This document shows positions 8,709-17,124 of a stretch of 64,000 nucleotides of DNA, in pieces. The stretch's first letter is position 1, and each line of letters begins with the position of its first letter. The notes beneath the pieces are model-generated. The model made no database searches. It was not told the origin of the DNA and saw only the letters and a list, made by a program, of their open reading frames with translations. Made by a program: the position numbers and the translations under genes. This stretch comes from Fredinandcohnia quinoae (GTDB taxonomy: Bacteria; Bacillota; Bacilli; Bacillales; Bacillaceae_L). Where the stretch lies: assembly GCF_022427965.1 (NCBI RefSeq), contig NZ_JAKTTI010000011.1:1-64000 (forward strand). The letters are read 5' to 3'.

Positions 8709-10151
8709 TCATAGGAGTGGTTCTGAAATTTCATGTACATGAACTAATTCCGGAAATTGAAAATACTCCTTAGCATTATAATAAGCAATTCTTTGAACAA
8801 TTCCACCAAGCAGCACCAAATCGTTTGGTACCTCACCATTTTCCACCCATTCACCAATCATATTACAAACAATTCGGCGGAAGTATTCATGTCTTGTATA
8901 AGACAAAAAGCTTCTCGAATCGGTCAGCATCCCGATAAATCTACTCAATAAGCCTACATTAGATAATGCTTTCATTTGCTCAAGCATGCCATCTTTCGTG
9001 TCATTAAACCACCAAGCTGTTCCAAATTGAATCTTTCCTGGGGTCTGACCATCTTGAAAACTATTTATAATACTGGCAATGATCGTATTATCATTCGGGT
9101 TTAATGAGTAGAGGATTGTTTTTGGTAATTGATTCTCTTTGTCCAGTGCATCAAGTATATGGACAAGAGGCTTTGCAATTGGGTCGTCATTCACCGAATC
9201 ATAACCTGTGTCAGGCCCTAACTTCTTGAACATTTTCGTATTATTATTACGATGTGCGTTAATATGGAATTGCATGGTCCATCCTAATTCTGAGTAGAGC
9301 TTCCCTAAGTATACTAATGTATATGTCTTAAATTTCTTTTCAGATGTTATGCTAATCTTCTTTCCTATTAATCTTTCAGCAAAAATTTTCGTAACCTCTT
9401 CTAATGTAGCTTCCTCATACACAATTGAATCTAATGCATGATCGGAAACGACACCTCCAGCTGAGTGAAAAAATTGCGCGCGCTCATCAAGTGCAGCTAG
9501 AAAATCCTCATATGTTACAATCTCAATATTCGCAGCTTCCGATAATTTTTCTACCCATTCTAGGAAACCATCTCGATTGATTTCCAACCCTTTATCCGGC
9601 CTAAATCCTGGAACGACCACTACTGGAAAGTCTTGTTCCTCTCTTAGTTGCAAATGATATTGGAGATTATCTACCGGATCGTCTGTTGTACAAACAACCT
9701 TCACTTTTGATTTTGTGATTAAATCCCTTACACCAAAACCTTCTCCATTTAAGAGTGAATTAGTCTTCTCCCATATTCCTGGTGCACTCTGCTCATTTAA
9801 AATTTCATCAATTTCAAAGAAACGCTGCAATTCCAAGTGAGTCCAATTGTATAATGGATTGCCAATAGTCATCGGAACCGTTTTTGCCCACGCAAGAAAT
9901 TTTTCATAATCGTTAGCATCACCTGTAATCAATTCTTCTGATATCCCATTTGCTCGCATCACTCGCCATTTATAATGATCTCCATACAACCATGCTTCGG
10001 TAATATTTTTGAATTTCTTATTCTCATAGATTTCCTGTGGGCTTAAATGACAATGATAATCGATAATTGGCATTTCTTTTGCATAATCATGAAACAAAGT
10101 GACTGCCGTATCATTTTTCAATAAAAAGTTTTCACCCATAAACTTTTCCAC
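8709..10151 (-). CDS. uxaC: Uronate isomerase (UxaC)
   Basis: UxaC isomerises D-galacturonate to D-tagaturonate (and D-glucuronate to D-fructuronate). The 480-residue protein has the amidohydrolase-type start YHCHLSPQEI (about residues 33-42, metal-binding His-x-His) and typical later blocks such as FHINAHRNNN and GTAWWFNDTKDGM. The start is taken as GTG at 10151 after GGAAGGTG; an ATG four codons later is a weaker alternative. It has its own promoter and palindromic operator immediately upstream, so it is likely transcribed apart from the esterase genes and may read into the LacI gene. Confidence 0.94.
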   Translation of the reverse strand: MEKFMGENFLLKNDTAVTLFHDYAKEMPIIDYHCHLSPQEIYENKKFKNITEAWLYGDHYKWRVMRANGISEELITGDANDYEKFLAWAKTVPMTIGNPLYNWTHLELQRFFEIDEILNEQSAPGIWEKTNSLLNGEGFGVRDLITKSKVKVVCTTDDPVDNLQYHLQLREEQDFPVVVVPGFRPDKGLEINRDGFLEWVEKLSEAANIEIVTYEDFLAALDERAQFFHSAGGVVSDHALDSIVYEEATLEEVTKIFAERLIGKKISITSEKKFKTYTLVYLGKLYSELGWTMQFHINAHRNNNTKMFKKLGPDTGYDSVNDDPIAKPLVHILDALDKENQLPKTILYSLNPNDNTIIASIINSFQDGQTPGKIQFGTAWWFNDTKDGMLEQMKALSNVGLLSRFIGMLTDSRSFLSYTRHEYFRRIVCNMIGEWVENGEVPNDLVLLGGIVQRIAYYNAKEYFQFPELVHVHEISEPLL

Positions 10152-10176
10152 ACATACACCTTCCCATTCAATTAAT

Positions 10177-10190
10177 TGTTAACGTTAACA
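10177..10190. promoter_or_regulatory. 14-bp perfect palindrome, candidate LacI-family operator for uxaC
   Basis: TGTTAACGTTAACA is a perfect palindrome with the central CG of LacI-family operators. It lies just downstream of the predicted -10 element and upstream of the uxaC start, a classic repressor position. It also matches the cre consensus at all but one position, so CcpA is a rival. The same 14 bases occur at 23079-23092. Confidence 0.7.
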
Positions 10191-10203
10191 TTCACTTATT
10201 ACT

Positions 10204-10232
10204 ATTCTACCTATTTAGTTTTTAGAAATCAA
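10204..10232 (-). promoter_or_regulatory. Sigma-A promoter of uxaC
   Basis: On the minus strand a -35 TTGATT (10227-10232) and a -10 TAGAAT (10204-10209) are separated by exactly 17 bases. The palindromic operator lies 14 bases beyond the -10. Confidence 0.7.
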
Positions 10233-10265
10233 TTTCCAGCTTTCGCTGTATTCCGAACAGTCTAA

Positions 10266-10955
10266 CTATTCGTTTTCTACTATAAACTCGGCAAAAGGCA
10301 ATTGCAGCTCCTTTATCCCCTCAATGACTAGCTTTGCAATTTCTCTTGCTCCATAACGTCCAAAATGGGTATTGTCAGATGAGGTGTCTGGATTCTCTAA
10401 CTCATACCAGGCAAATAGCTGCTTAGTTTGTTCAACACCAAGTCGTTCATATAGTTCCTTTGATTTTTCACATAGATCGAGTAAAGGTACATTCAATGTG
10501 AAGGCTAATTGACGCATCGCATCTGGGTAGTCCCCCAAACCATTCACAAATCTCCCCTCTTCATCGAATTTCCTTCTATTTACAGATGTAATAAAAATCG
10601 GTATTGCTTCCTTTTCACGTACACCCACGACATACTGTGTTAAATATTCTTGATACGTAGTATACGGGTCTGTGCCACGTGCTGGATCTTCGATTTTTTG
10701 ATCATTATGGCCGAATTGAATAAAAAGAAAATCATCTTTTTGAATTTCACTTAGGATATTTTGCAGCCGTCCTTCGTCAATAAAGCTTTTCGAGCTACGT
10801 CCACCCTTTGCTTCATTAATGATCTTGACATTTTCCGAAAAAAAACTCGGAAGCTGTTGGCCCCACCCCTGTGTATTGCCTTTTTCTGATGGAACATCCT
10901 CCACAGTTGAATCACCAGCGATAAAAATACGGTATTGCTCCTTTTCATTTTCCAT
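10266..10955 (-). CDS. rhgT: Rhamnogalacturonan acetylesterase-like SGNH hydrolase
   Basis: This GDSL/SGNH esterase of 229 residues is of the CE12 type that removes acetyl groups from rhamnogalacturonan. Block I GDSTVEDV (about 14-21) holds the nucleophile Ser; FGHND is block III; and SSDNTHFGRYGA near the C-terminus carries the catalytic Asp and His of block V. There is no signal peptide, so it should work in the cytoplasm. The ATG at 10955 follows GGAGGG and lies inside the 3' end of the pectin methylesterase gene (11-base overlap), so the two are coupled. It ends the long pectin-degradation transcript. Confidence 0.85.
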   Translation of the reverse strand: MENEKEQYRIFIAGDSTVEDVPSEKGNTQGWGQQLPSFFSENVKIINEAKGGRSSKSFIDEGRLQNILSEIQKDDFLFIQFGHNDQKIEDPARGTDPYTTYQEYLTQYVVGVREKEAIPIFITSVNRRKFDEEGRFVNGLGDYPDAMRQLAFTLNVPLLDLCEKSKELYERLGVEQTKQLFAWYELENPDTSSDNTHFGRYGAREIAKLVIEGIKELQLPFAEFIVENE

Positions 10956-11931
10956 TCTTTTCTTCCCTCCAGCCACGCCAATTCTCATCAACATGGAAGA
11001 CTTGATCAATTCGATACTTTTCTGCTTCGTTTGCAGTCAAAGTTTTCGCCCATTTTACACGGTTATCCATACTCCCACCAGGTCCATGGCTATTATATTC
11101 CACATAAGACGTCGTCTGTTCAGCATGTTCCTTATCCCAATTATGCCAGCCTTCCGCTTTAATATGCTCACCCATCCAGCAATTGATAAAAGCCGTTTTT
11201 GCATAGTCTCGCCATGGTCTTCCTAGGTAAACGGTTTCCGGTGCGGCATCACTTATTAAACGACAATCAATGAAAATATATCCGTATTCCTCATCAACTG
11301 GTGTGGAGGCCGCTGTAATATAACCATTTACTTCATTTTTTCGATCAATGCTATAAATCTCACATTTGCTGAAAACCGATGTCGCAGAGCCAAAAATAAA
11401 ATCGATGTCTCCTTCAATATAACAATCGTAAAAATAACTTCTACCTACTCTTCTTTCACAGCTATCCTTTGGACCGCCAAACCTTACACCTTCAATTGGC
11501 TTCGGAGGCAATGGGCCCGTAAATAAAGTATCTTGACTTCCAACAAATGAGCAATGGTGAAATTCTAGTTGATCCCCATCTATATAAGCAGCGACAGCTT
11601 GCCCGACCTCTGACCCTGGACCAGCATTATTAACGAACGTTATGTGTTTCGCTACAAAATGATCAGTAGTGACTAAAAAACTATATGAGGAAAATGTCCC
11701 CATGCTCTCACCATTTGGCATGATTTTTTGGGCATAATCACCATATACCACTTTCACTTCATCTCGGTTTGTTCCCTCAAGGGCAATAAATGGTTTCTTG
11801 ATGACAAGCTTTTCTTCATATATGCCTGCCTTTACTTGAATCGTAATCCATTTTTTATTATCTTCTGGAATACTGTCAATTGCCTCTTGAATGGATGTGA
11901 ATTGACCACTCCCATCACTAGCCACTATCAT
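10945..11931 (-). CDS. Cytoplasmic pectin methylesterase (CE8)
   Basis: This right-handed beta-helix pectinesterase of 328 residues hydrolyses methyl esters on galacturonate residues. Family motifs are clear: GSQDTLF (131-137, general acid Asp134), GDIDFIFG (174-181, nucleophile Asp177) and LGRPW (236-240, Arg238 and Trp240). Most CE8 enzymes are secreted, but this one starts at MIVASDG, directly at the beta-helix, with no signal peptide, so it should act on imported oligogalacturonides. The ATG follows AGGAGG. It is coupled to rhgT downstream. Confidence 0.92.
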   Translation of the reverse strand: MIVASDGSGQFTSIQEAIDSIPEDNKKWITIQVKAGIYEEKLVIKKPFIALEGTNRDEVKVVYGDYAQKIMPNGESMGTFSSYSFLVTTDHFVAKHITFVNNAGPGSEVGQAVAAYIDGDQLEFHHCSFVGSQDTLFTGPLPPKPIEGVRFGGPKDSCERRVGRSYFYDCYIEGDIDFIFGSATSVFSKCEIYSIDRKNEVNGYITAASTPVDEEYGYIFIDCRLISDAAPETVYLGRPWRDYAKTAFINCWMGEHIKAEGWHNWDKEHAEQTTSYVEYNSHGPGGSMDNRVKWAKTLTANEAEKYRIDQVFHVDENWRGWREEKNGK

Positions 11932-11970
11932 AGAATGTCCTCCTATTCGAGTTACATTGATTCTATCAAT

Positions 11971-12873
11971 CTACAAATTTGCCTGTAAAAAAGCACATAG
12001 CTCTCCTCGCATTGCAGCAGTCTCAATATGTCCACAATCATAGCGAATCATCTTCCAGTTCTCTCGCTTCCCTGCTTTTTCATACACCTCTGTTAATGCT
12101 TCATCAATCACAATTAATCCAGCAGATGGAGTGAGTCTGTCATGATTGCCAACAAGACTTAAATGTGGACGAGGAACGATCAAAGCTTGAATGTCAGATG
12201 TCTGAAAATACTTAAGCAAACTAGGAACATAGGAATACAAACCATGATGATCGAGTCCTCGATTGGCTACTAGTGTTGCTGCATCAACCTGTGCTGAAAT
12301 ATCAATACAAACTCGAATCCGTTCATCTAATGCCGCAAGCCACCACGCCATCAGCCCTCCCATGGACATACCTAATGTTGCGATTCTTGATGAATCAATA
12401 TCTTCACGCGTTTGCAAATAATCAAGCACTCGAATCTGATCATGGATCATCATGCCCCACATCACTTGCCCTTTCCAAAGCATTTCTTTGAAAATTTCAC
12501 TCTCACTTTTTCCTCTTCTTTCACCAAAGCCAATCATATCGATACAGAACACTCCGTAGCCCATGCCTGTTAATTGTTCCGCGAATGAAGTTTTTTGCAA
12601 ATAATCACTCGAATGTAGCACTTCATCCTTTCCCTTCACATAATTTCCACCATGTGAATGTTGAAATAAGACAACTGGCATTGGCTTATTTATTTCCGTA
12701 GGCTTTGCAAAATAAGCTGGCAAAGAGTCATAGCCGTCTATATTAATCTGTAAAACTTCCAAAATATAGCCGTCTTTCTCTTCTTCACTCCACTTTTTCA
12801 CAGAAATCTCGCCCCGAACTGGCCAATCCCCCAACAATGCTTTCAGCTTTTGACGATTTTTTTCCTTAAACAC
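11971..12873 (-). CDS. Alpha/beta hydrolase (dienelactone hydrolase/AXE-like), probable sugar esterase
   Basis: This 300-residue alpha/beta-hydrolase has the nucleophile elbow GMSMGG (about residues 168-173), an acid residue in the GNHDRLTPS region and the catalytic His in CGHIE near the C-terminus. The FQHSHGG segment forms the oxyanion side. It lies between the GH28 and CE8 genes, so a role in removing acetyl, feruloyl or similar esters from imported pectic oligosaccharides is likely, but the exact ester is unknown. The start is GTG at 12873; its GGAG lies in the last codons of the GH28 gene, which suggests coupling. There is no signal peptide. Confidence 0.75.
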   Translation of the reverse strand: MFKEKNRQKLKALLGDWPVRGEISVKKWSEEEKDGYILEVLQINIDGYDSLPAYFAKPTEINKPMPVVLFQHSHGGNYVKGKDEVLHSSDYLQKTSFAEQLTGMGYGVFCIDMIGFGERRGKSESEIFKEMLWKGQVMWGMMIHDQIRVLDYLQTREDIDSSRIATLGMSMGGLMAWWLAALDERIRVCIDISAQVDAATLVANRGLDHHGLYSYVPSLLKYFQTSDIQALIVPRPHLSLVGNHDRLTPSAGLIVIDEALTEVYEKAGKRENWKMIRYDCGHIETAAMRGELCAFLQANL

Positions 12874-12879
12874 CTTTAG

Positions 12880-14235
12880 TCACTCCGACACAGAAACGTT
12901 TTTTTGCACGACCAGTGGATCTTCTGTGCGAGGAAACTTTGACTTACAATCAACAAACTCAACATCAATACTATTTTCAACATAAAAGGCAGGTCCCTCA
13001 TGGTTGCTGACTTGGACGCGTTGAAAGCTAATCCCATTCACATTACTGCAAAAGAAGCCATGCTGCTTCATTGGTTCAAGTTCAGACATCATCGCAGGCA
13101 TACCTGGTTTAGCATCATCAGCCATCGCGACTGAAATATTGTCAAAGGAAATATCTTCAACATACCTTTCCGCAAGTCCATATATAAATCCTGCTGCTGC
13201 ACTGACCTCACGTGCAGTGATATTTGAAAAGTGAATTCGTCTAAACGCAGGTGTCTCATCTGTCACAGGGTATGGCTCTTTGTCCCAAACATATTTTTCC
13301 TTACCCCGAGGACCACAAAAATAATATAAATTTAGTATGAAAGGACAAATAACTCCCTTCATAACAATATTCGTGACACGGATATCTTCAACAACACCAC
13401 CGCGGCCACGTCTTGATTTGAATCGTATCCCTCGATCGGTTCCTTCAAATACGCAATTGGATATCGTCACATTACGAATATCACCACTCATTTCACTTCC
13501 TAATACAACGCCGCCATGTCCATGAATCATTGTACAGTTGGTGATTGTAATATTCTCACATGGGATGCGATTGTGGGTATCCTCTGTGCCTGCTTTAATC
13601 GCTATACAGTCATCTCCCACATCAATATGGCAGTCGGAAATACGTACATTCCGGCATGACTCTGGATTAATGCCATCTGTATTAGGAGAATCGGCAGGAT
13701 TAATAATCGTCACATTGTGAACCGTGACATCCTCACAGCATATTGGATTAACAGTCCAACTCGGGGAATTGATCATCTTCACGCCGGATATTAGCACACG
13801 CTTGCAATGATCAAAGCTGACTAGCTTTGGTCTAGCATATTTATTTTTCTTTTTTCGAAAAAGATCCCACCAAAAAGCGCCATTTCCTTCTAACAGTCCA
13901 TGTCCAGTCACCGAGACATTTTCAAGATTTTCTCCGTAAATACAGGAAGCATATACTTGCTTCGCGACACCCTCCCATCGTGAATGTACAACTTGATATT
14001 CATTGATATCATTACTGAACCGAAGTGTGGATCCTGCTTCCAAGTAAAGATTCACATTGCTTTTTAAAATGACTGCACCTGTTAGAAAGCAGCCAGCTGG
14101 AACATACACTGTACCGCCACCAGCCTGGGCACATGCATTAATCGCATTAGCAATTGCTTTAGTATTCACTGTTTTCCCGTCACCGATTGCTCCAAATGCT
14201 TGAATATCATACAAGCTGATTGTCATGGTTGACAT
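12880..14235 (-). CDS. Glycoside hydrolase family 28 (exo-polygalacturonase-type)
   Basis: This beta-helix hydrolase of 451 residues cleaves galacturonosyl linkages by inversion. GH28 signatures are present: NTDG (185-188), the catalytic DD pair at 208-209 in GDDCIAIK, GHGG at 239-242 and RFKSRRGRGG (the RIK-type motif, about 273). There is no signal peptide, so it is probably an exo-acting enzyme on short imported oligomers, either galacturonides or rhamnogalacturonan fragments. The ATG at 14235 follows GGAGG by 11 bases; a second ATG three codons in is an alternative. It is cotranscribed with the esterases downstream. Confidence 0.92.
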   Translation of the reverse strand: MSTMTISLYDIQAFGAIGDGKTVNTKAIANAINACAQAGGGTVYVPAGCFLTGAVILKSNVNLYLEAGSTLRFSNDINEYQVVHSRWEGVAKQVYASCIYGENLENVSVTGHGLLEGNGAFWWDLFRKKKNKYARPKLVSFDHCKRVLISGVKMINSPSWTVNPICCEDVTVHNVTIINPADSPNTDGINPESCRNVRISDCHIDVGDDCIAIKAGTEDTHNRIPCENITITNCTMIHGHGGVVLGSEMSGDIRNVTISNCVFEGTDRGIRFKSRRGRGGVVEDIRVTNIVMKGVICPFILNLYYFCGPRGKEKYVWDKEPYPVTDETPAFRRIHFSNITAREVSAAAGFIYGLAERYVEDISFDNISVAMADDAKPGMPAMMSELEPMKQHGFFCSNVNGISFQRVQVSNHEGPAFYVENSIDVEFVDCKSKFPRTEDPLVVQKNVSVSE

Positions 14236-14305
14236 ATTCGAGTCATCCTCCTTTTATGATTTAATAACTCTTTGACCATCGGGTAGCCTACTAGCCTACT
14301 TCCTG

Positions 14306-15436
14306 TTAAATGCTGGACAAAATTGTCCCTTCCATCTCAGCAGCTGCTAAAATGAAAGCCCCTACTCCTTTTTGATCATTTGTAATGATTGGCTCACTAA
14401 TATAATATTCAAACGTGCCATCCCGCTGATCTGCTCCGCCTAGGCCCGCTACTTGACAAGTCTTATTTAGATTGACTAAGCCTTCCTGTGTAACAGTAAT
14501 AAATTCTGTGATAACGCCCTCATACACTTTTTTCGCCTCGTCTTGCCATTTTTCACCGAGAATATTTAGGCGAACTCCTTTTGCAATTCCATACAGGATC
14601 ATTGCTGATGCCGAAGCTTCTAAATAATTCCCCTTACGTCCACCTTGATCCAGTACCTGATACCACACACCCGAATCTTTATCCTGAACATTATTCAACG
14701 CGATAAGGACTTTTTCTAAGAGCGAGCATAATGCAGGATAATCGGGGTGAGTGTTTGGAATTATATCAAGCGTATCAACAAGACCCATCACAAACCAACC
14801 CATCGAACGGCCCCAGAAATTTTTCGAAAGGCCTGTTTTAGGATCACACCAAGGCTGCACTCTTTTTTCATCAAACGCATGATAGAGAAGACCAGTCTTT
14901 GGATCTTCCGTATTTTTTGCACATAATAAAAACTGTTTTGTTATATCGGAAAACTCCACAGCATCTCCAAACTCCCTCACATACTCCGCATAGAAAGGAG
15001 CTCCCATATACAGTCCATCCAGCCATATTTGATATGGATAAATTTTCTTATGCCAAAACACCATTTCAGAAGTACGTGGATGTAAGCTCAATTGCTCCCT
15101 CAATAAATCAATCGCTTTTTTATATCTTTCCTCTTTTGTTTCTTTGTAAATTGTCAGCAACACCTTCCCATTATTAATATGGTCGATATTAAAATGGTCA
15201 AGATCATACCCTCGAATATTCCCGTCCTCGTTGATAAAGAAATCCATATTTTTTTTCATATAATCAAAATATTTTCGGTCTCCTGTCAATTTCCATACTA
15301 ATTCGAAACCCTTAAGAACAACCCCATAATCATAAGACCACTTTTGGTTATATGCCTTTTCGAAAAGAAACGGTGTTCGAACCATAACGGAATCTGCCAT
15401 TTTTTGTGCCCATTGAAGTGTCTCTGTTTGGACCAT
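14306..15436 (-). CDS. yteR: Unsaturated rhamnogalacturonyl hydrolase (GH105)
   Basis: GH105 enzymes remove the 4,5-unsaturated galacturonate from the non-reducing end of rhamnogalacturonan or galacturonan oligomers made by lyases. The 376-residue length fits the B. subtilis enzymes YteR and YesR. The (alpha/alpha)6-barrel active site is visible as QIWLDGLYMG with catalytic Asp140. The unsaturated uronate released feeds KduI and KduD. The ATG at 15436 follows AAAGGAG; a GTG at 15445 overlaps the GH43 stop but has no spacing from the ribosome binding site. No signal peptide. YteR versus YesR cannot be resolved here. Confidence 0.88.
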   Translation of the reverse strand: MVQTETLQWAQKMADSVMVRTPFLFEKAYNQKWSYDYGVVLKGFELVWKLTGDRKYFDYMKKNMDFFINEDGNIRGYDLDHFNIDHINNGKVLLTIYKETKEERYKKAIDLLREQLSLHPRTSEMVFWHKKIYPYQIWLDGLYMGAPFYAEYVREFGDAVEFSDITKQFLLCAKNTEDPKTGLLYHAFDEKRVQPWCDPKTGLSKNFWGRSMGWFVMGLVDTLDIIPNTHPDYPALCSLLEKVLIALNNVQDKDSGVWYQVLDQGGRKGNYLEASASAMILYGIAKGVRLNILGEKWQDEAKKVYEGVITEFITVTQEGLVNLNKTCQVAGLGGADQRDGTFEYYISEPIITNDQKGVGAFILAAAEMEGTILSSI

Positions 15437-15441
15437 TTTAA

Positions 15442-17013
15442 TCACTCCTTTTCTTTATAGTAAAAGTAATCAAAGTCTGCATGTTTTTTTGTTCCTTGCA
15501 TGTCTTGAACACATACTCCGACAAAATTTCCAGTAAACCCATTTCCTTCATCAGAATGGTGGGCAATGCTATACGTATCCTCTATCGTCAACCAGTCCCC
15601 ATCGTCATTTGCATACGAAAAAGTTACTTCATCCAATTGAATAAGTGCCTTTAATCTGCACCCTGTTCCCTCAATAGGCAAACGCTTACCAATATATTCA
15701 AATTCACCACGCACACATTTCATCACATCGAGGCATTTGCCTTTCTCTTCATCAAAGGAAAGATAGAAATATAGATAGTTATCTGTATTGTAATAGAGTA
15801 CAAGTCCAGCCATTTGTAAAAATGACTCTGGAGCAAATTCGAGCGACGTTTCTATCTCACAGCTAAAATCAGTTTGTCGTCTCGCGATTAAATGCTGTTT
15901 GAAAAGGGAATGAATTGATTCCCCACCTCTAATTCTTAAGAAGCCTTTTCGTTCTGTCAGTGAACACCATGAAGGATCTACTGCAAACCGGAGGCTATTC
16001 CAAACTTTATGTAAAGTATCTGAATTAAAATCATCCATTTCATTTTTATCATCTGGGAAAGAATGAAGGGGTAGATTTGGAGCCTTTACTTCCACTTCTG
16101 GTTCATTTCCTCCGCAAGAAAGACGAAGCCAGCCATCCTCTGTCCAATTCACCCGTTGAAGCGCCGTCTCTCTTCCTAAAATGGAATGTTTTCCATGAAT
16201 AGGACGGCTGCATAGATGAGCGATATACCACTCATTCGTTTGTGTTTGTACAAGGCTTGCGTGCCCTGCTTTTTGCAAATAGAGCTGTTCATTGTGGGCT
16301 GAAGTTAACATTGGGTTTTGTGGATCCACTTCATATGGACCCGTAATTTCTTTTGCCCTCGCTACAGTGACAGCATGTGTTTTCCCTGTACCGCCTTCCG
16401 CTGTAAACAAATAATAATAGCCATTATGTTTATAGATATGTGGAGCTTCTGTCTTTCTTAATTCTGTTCCGTCAAACACCTTATGAATCGGTCCGATAAG
16501 TTTTCGCTCTTCTGGAGAATACTCCTGCATCATTATTCCTGCTGATTTATTTCTTCCGTCAATGCGATAATCCCAATACACATTTAATAGCCACTTTTTC
16601 CCGTTTTCATCATGGTATAAAGAAGGATCAAAGTTACCGCTATTTAAAAACGTTGGTTCTGACCACGGGCCCATAATATTAGTGGCTGTAATTAAATAAT
16701 TATGTGCATCCTTGAACGGATACTTGCTTCGTTTTACATCGGTATAAACTAAATAAAAGATTCCATCATGATAGCTAATTGCAGGGGCCCAAACACTACA
16801 TGAATCAGGATTCCCTTCAAAATTTGAATGATTGGTTAAAATACTGGTAAGATGTCGCCAATGAACCAAATCCTTTGAATGATATACTGGTACACCTGGA
16901 TACCATTCAAATGTCGATGTTGCAATGTAATAATCATCATCCACACGGATTATACTTGGATCGGGATTAAATCCGGGTAAAATCGGATTTTTTATAATTG
17001 TCTGAGTTCCCAT
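15442..17013 (-). CDS. Glycoside hydrolase family 43, beta-xylosidase/alpha-L-arabinofuranosidase
   Basis: This 523-residue two-domain enzyme has an N-terminal five-bladed GH43 propeller (about 1-310) and a C-terminal concanavalin-like GH43_C2 domain (about 320-520). The catalytic acids are recognisable: base Asp in NPDPSIIRV, pKa-modulating Asp in NFDPSLYHD and acid Glu in RKTEAPHIY. There is no signal peptide. In this pectin locus it probably trims arabinose or xylose side chains from imported oligosaccharides, though the exact specificity is open. The ATG at 17013 follows AAAGGAGG; the upstream in-frame TTG lacks a binding site. Confidence 0.88.
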   Translation of the reverse strand: MGTQTIIKNPILPGFNPDPSIIRVDDDYYIATSTFEWYPGVPVYHSKDLVHWRHLTSILTNHSNFEGNPDSCSVWAPAISYHDGIFYLVYTDVKRSKYPFKDAHNYLITATNIMGPWSEPTFLNSGNFDPSLYHDENGKKWLLNVYWDYRIDGRNKSAGIMMQEYSPEERKLIGPIHKVFDGTELRKTEAPHIYKHNGYYYLFTAEGGTGKTHAVTVARAKEITGPYEVDPQNPMLTSAHNEQLYLQKAGHASLVQTQTNEWYIAHLCSRPIHGKHSILGRETALQRVNWTEDGWLRLSCGGNEPEVEVKAPNLPLHSFPDDKNEMDDFNSDTLHKVWNSLRFAVDPSWCSLTERKGFLRIRGGESIHSLFKQHLIARRQTDFSCEIETSLEFAPESFLQMAGLVLYYNTDNYLYFYLSFDEEKGKCLDVMKCVRGEFEYIGKRLPIEGTGCRLKALIQLDEVTFSYANDDGDWLTIEDTYSIAHHSDEGNGFTGNFVGVCVQDMQGTKKHADFDYFYYKEKE

Positions 17014-17124
17014 GAACAATCCTCCTTTAATGACGTGCAATCGTGCTAACTTTCATACTCTTAGTAGCAAATGGAGAGAAATTAGTAGAATTATAATCCC
17101 GCTAATTTCCCTCAATTAAACACA

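Noticed and set aside
11728-11988. Plus-strand frames antisense to the pectin genes
   Set aside because: They are shadow frames without ribosome binding sites or recognisable domains.
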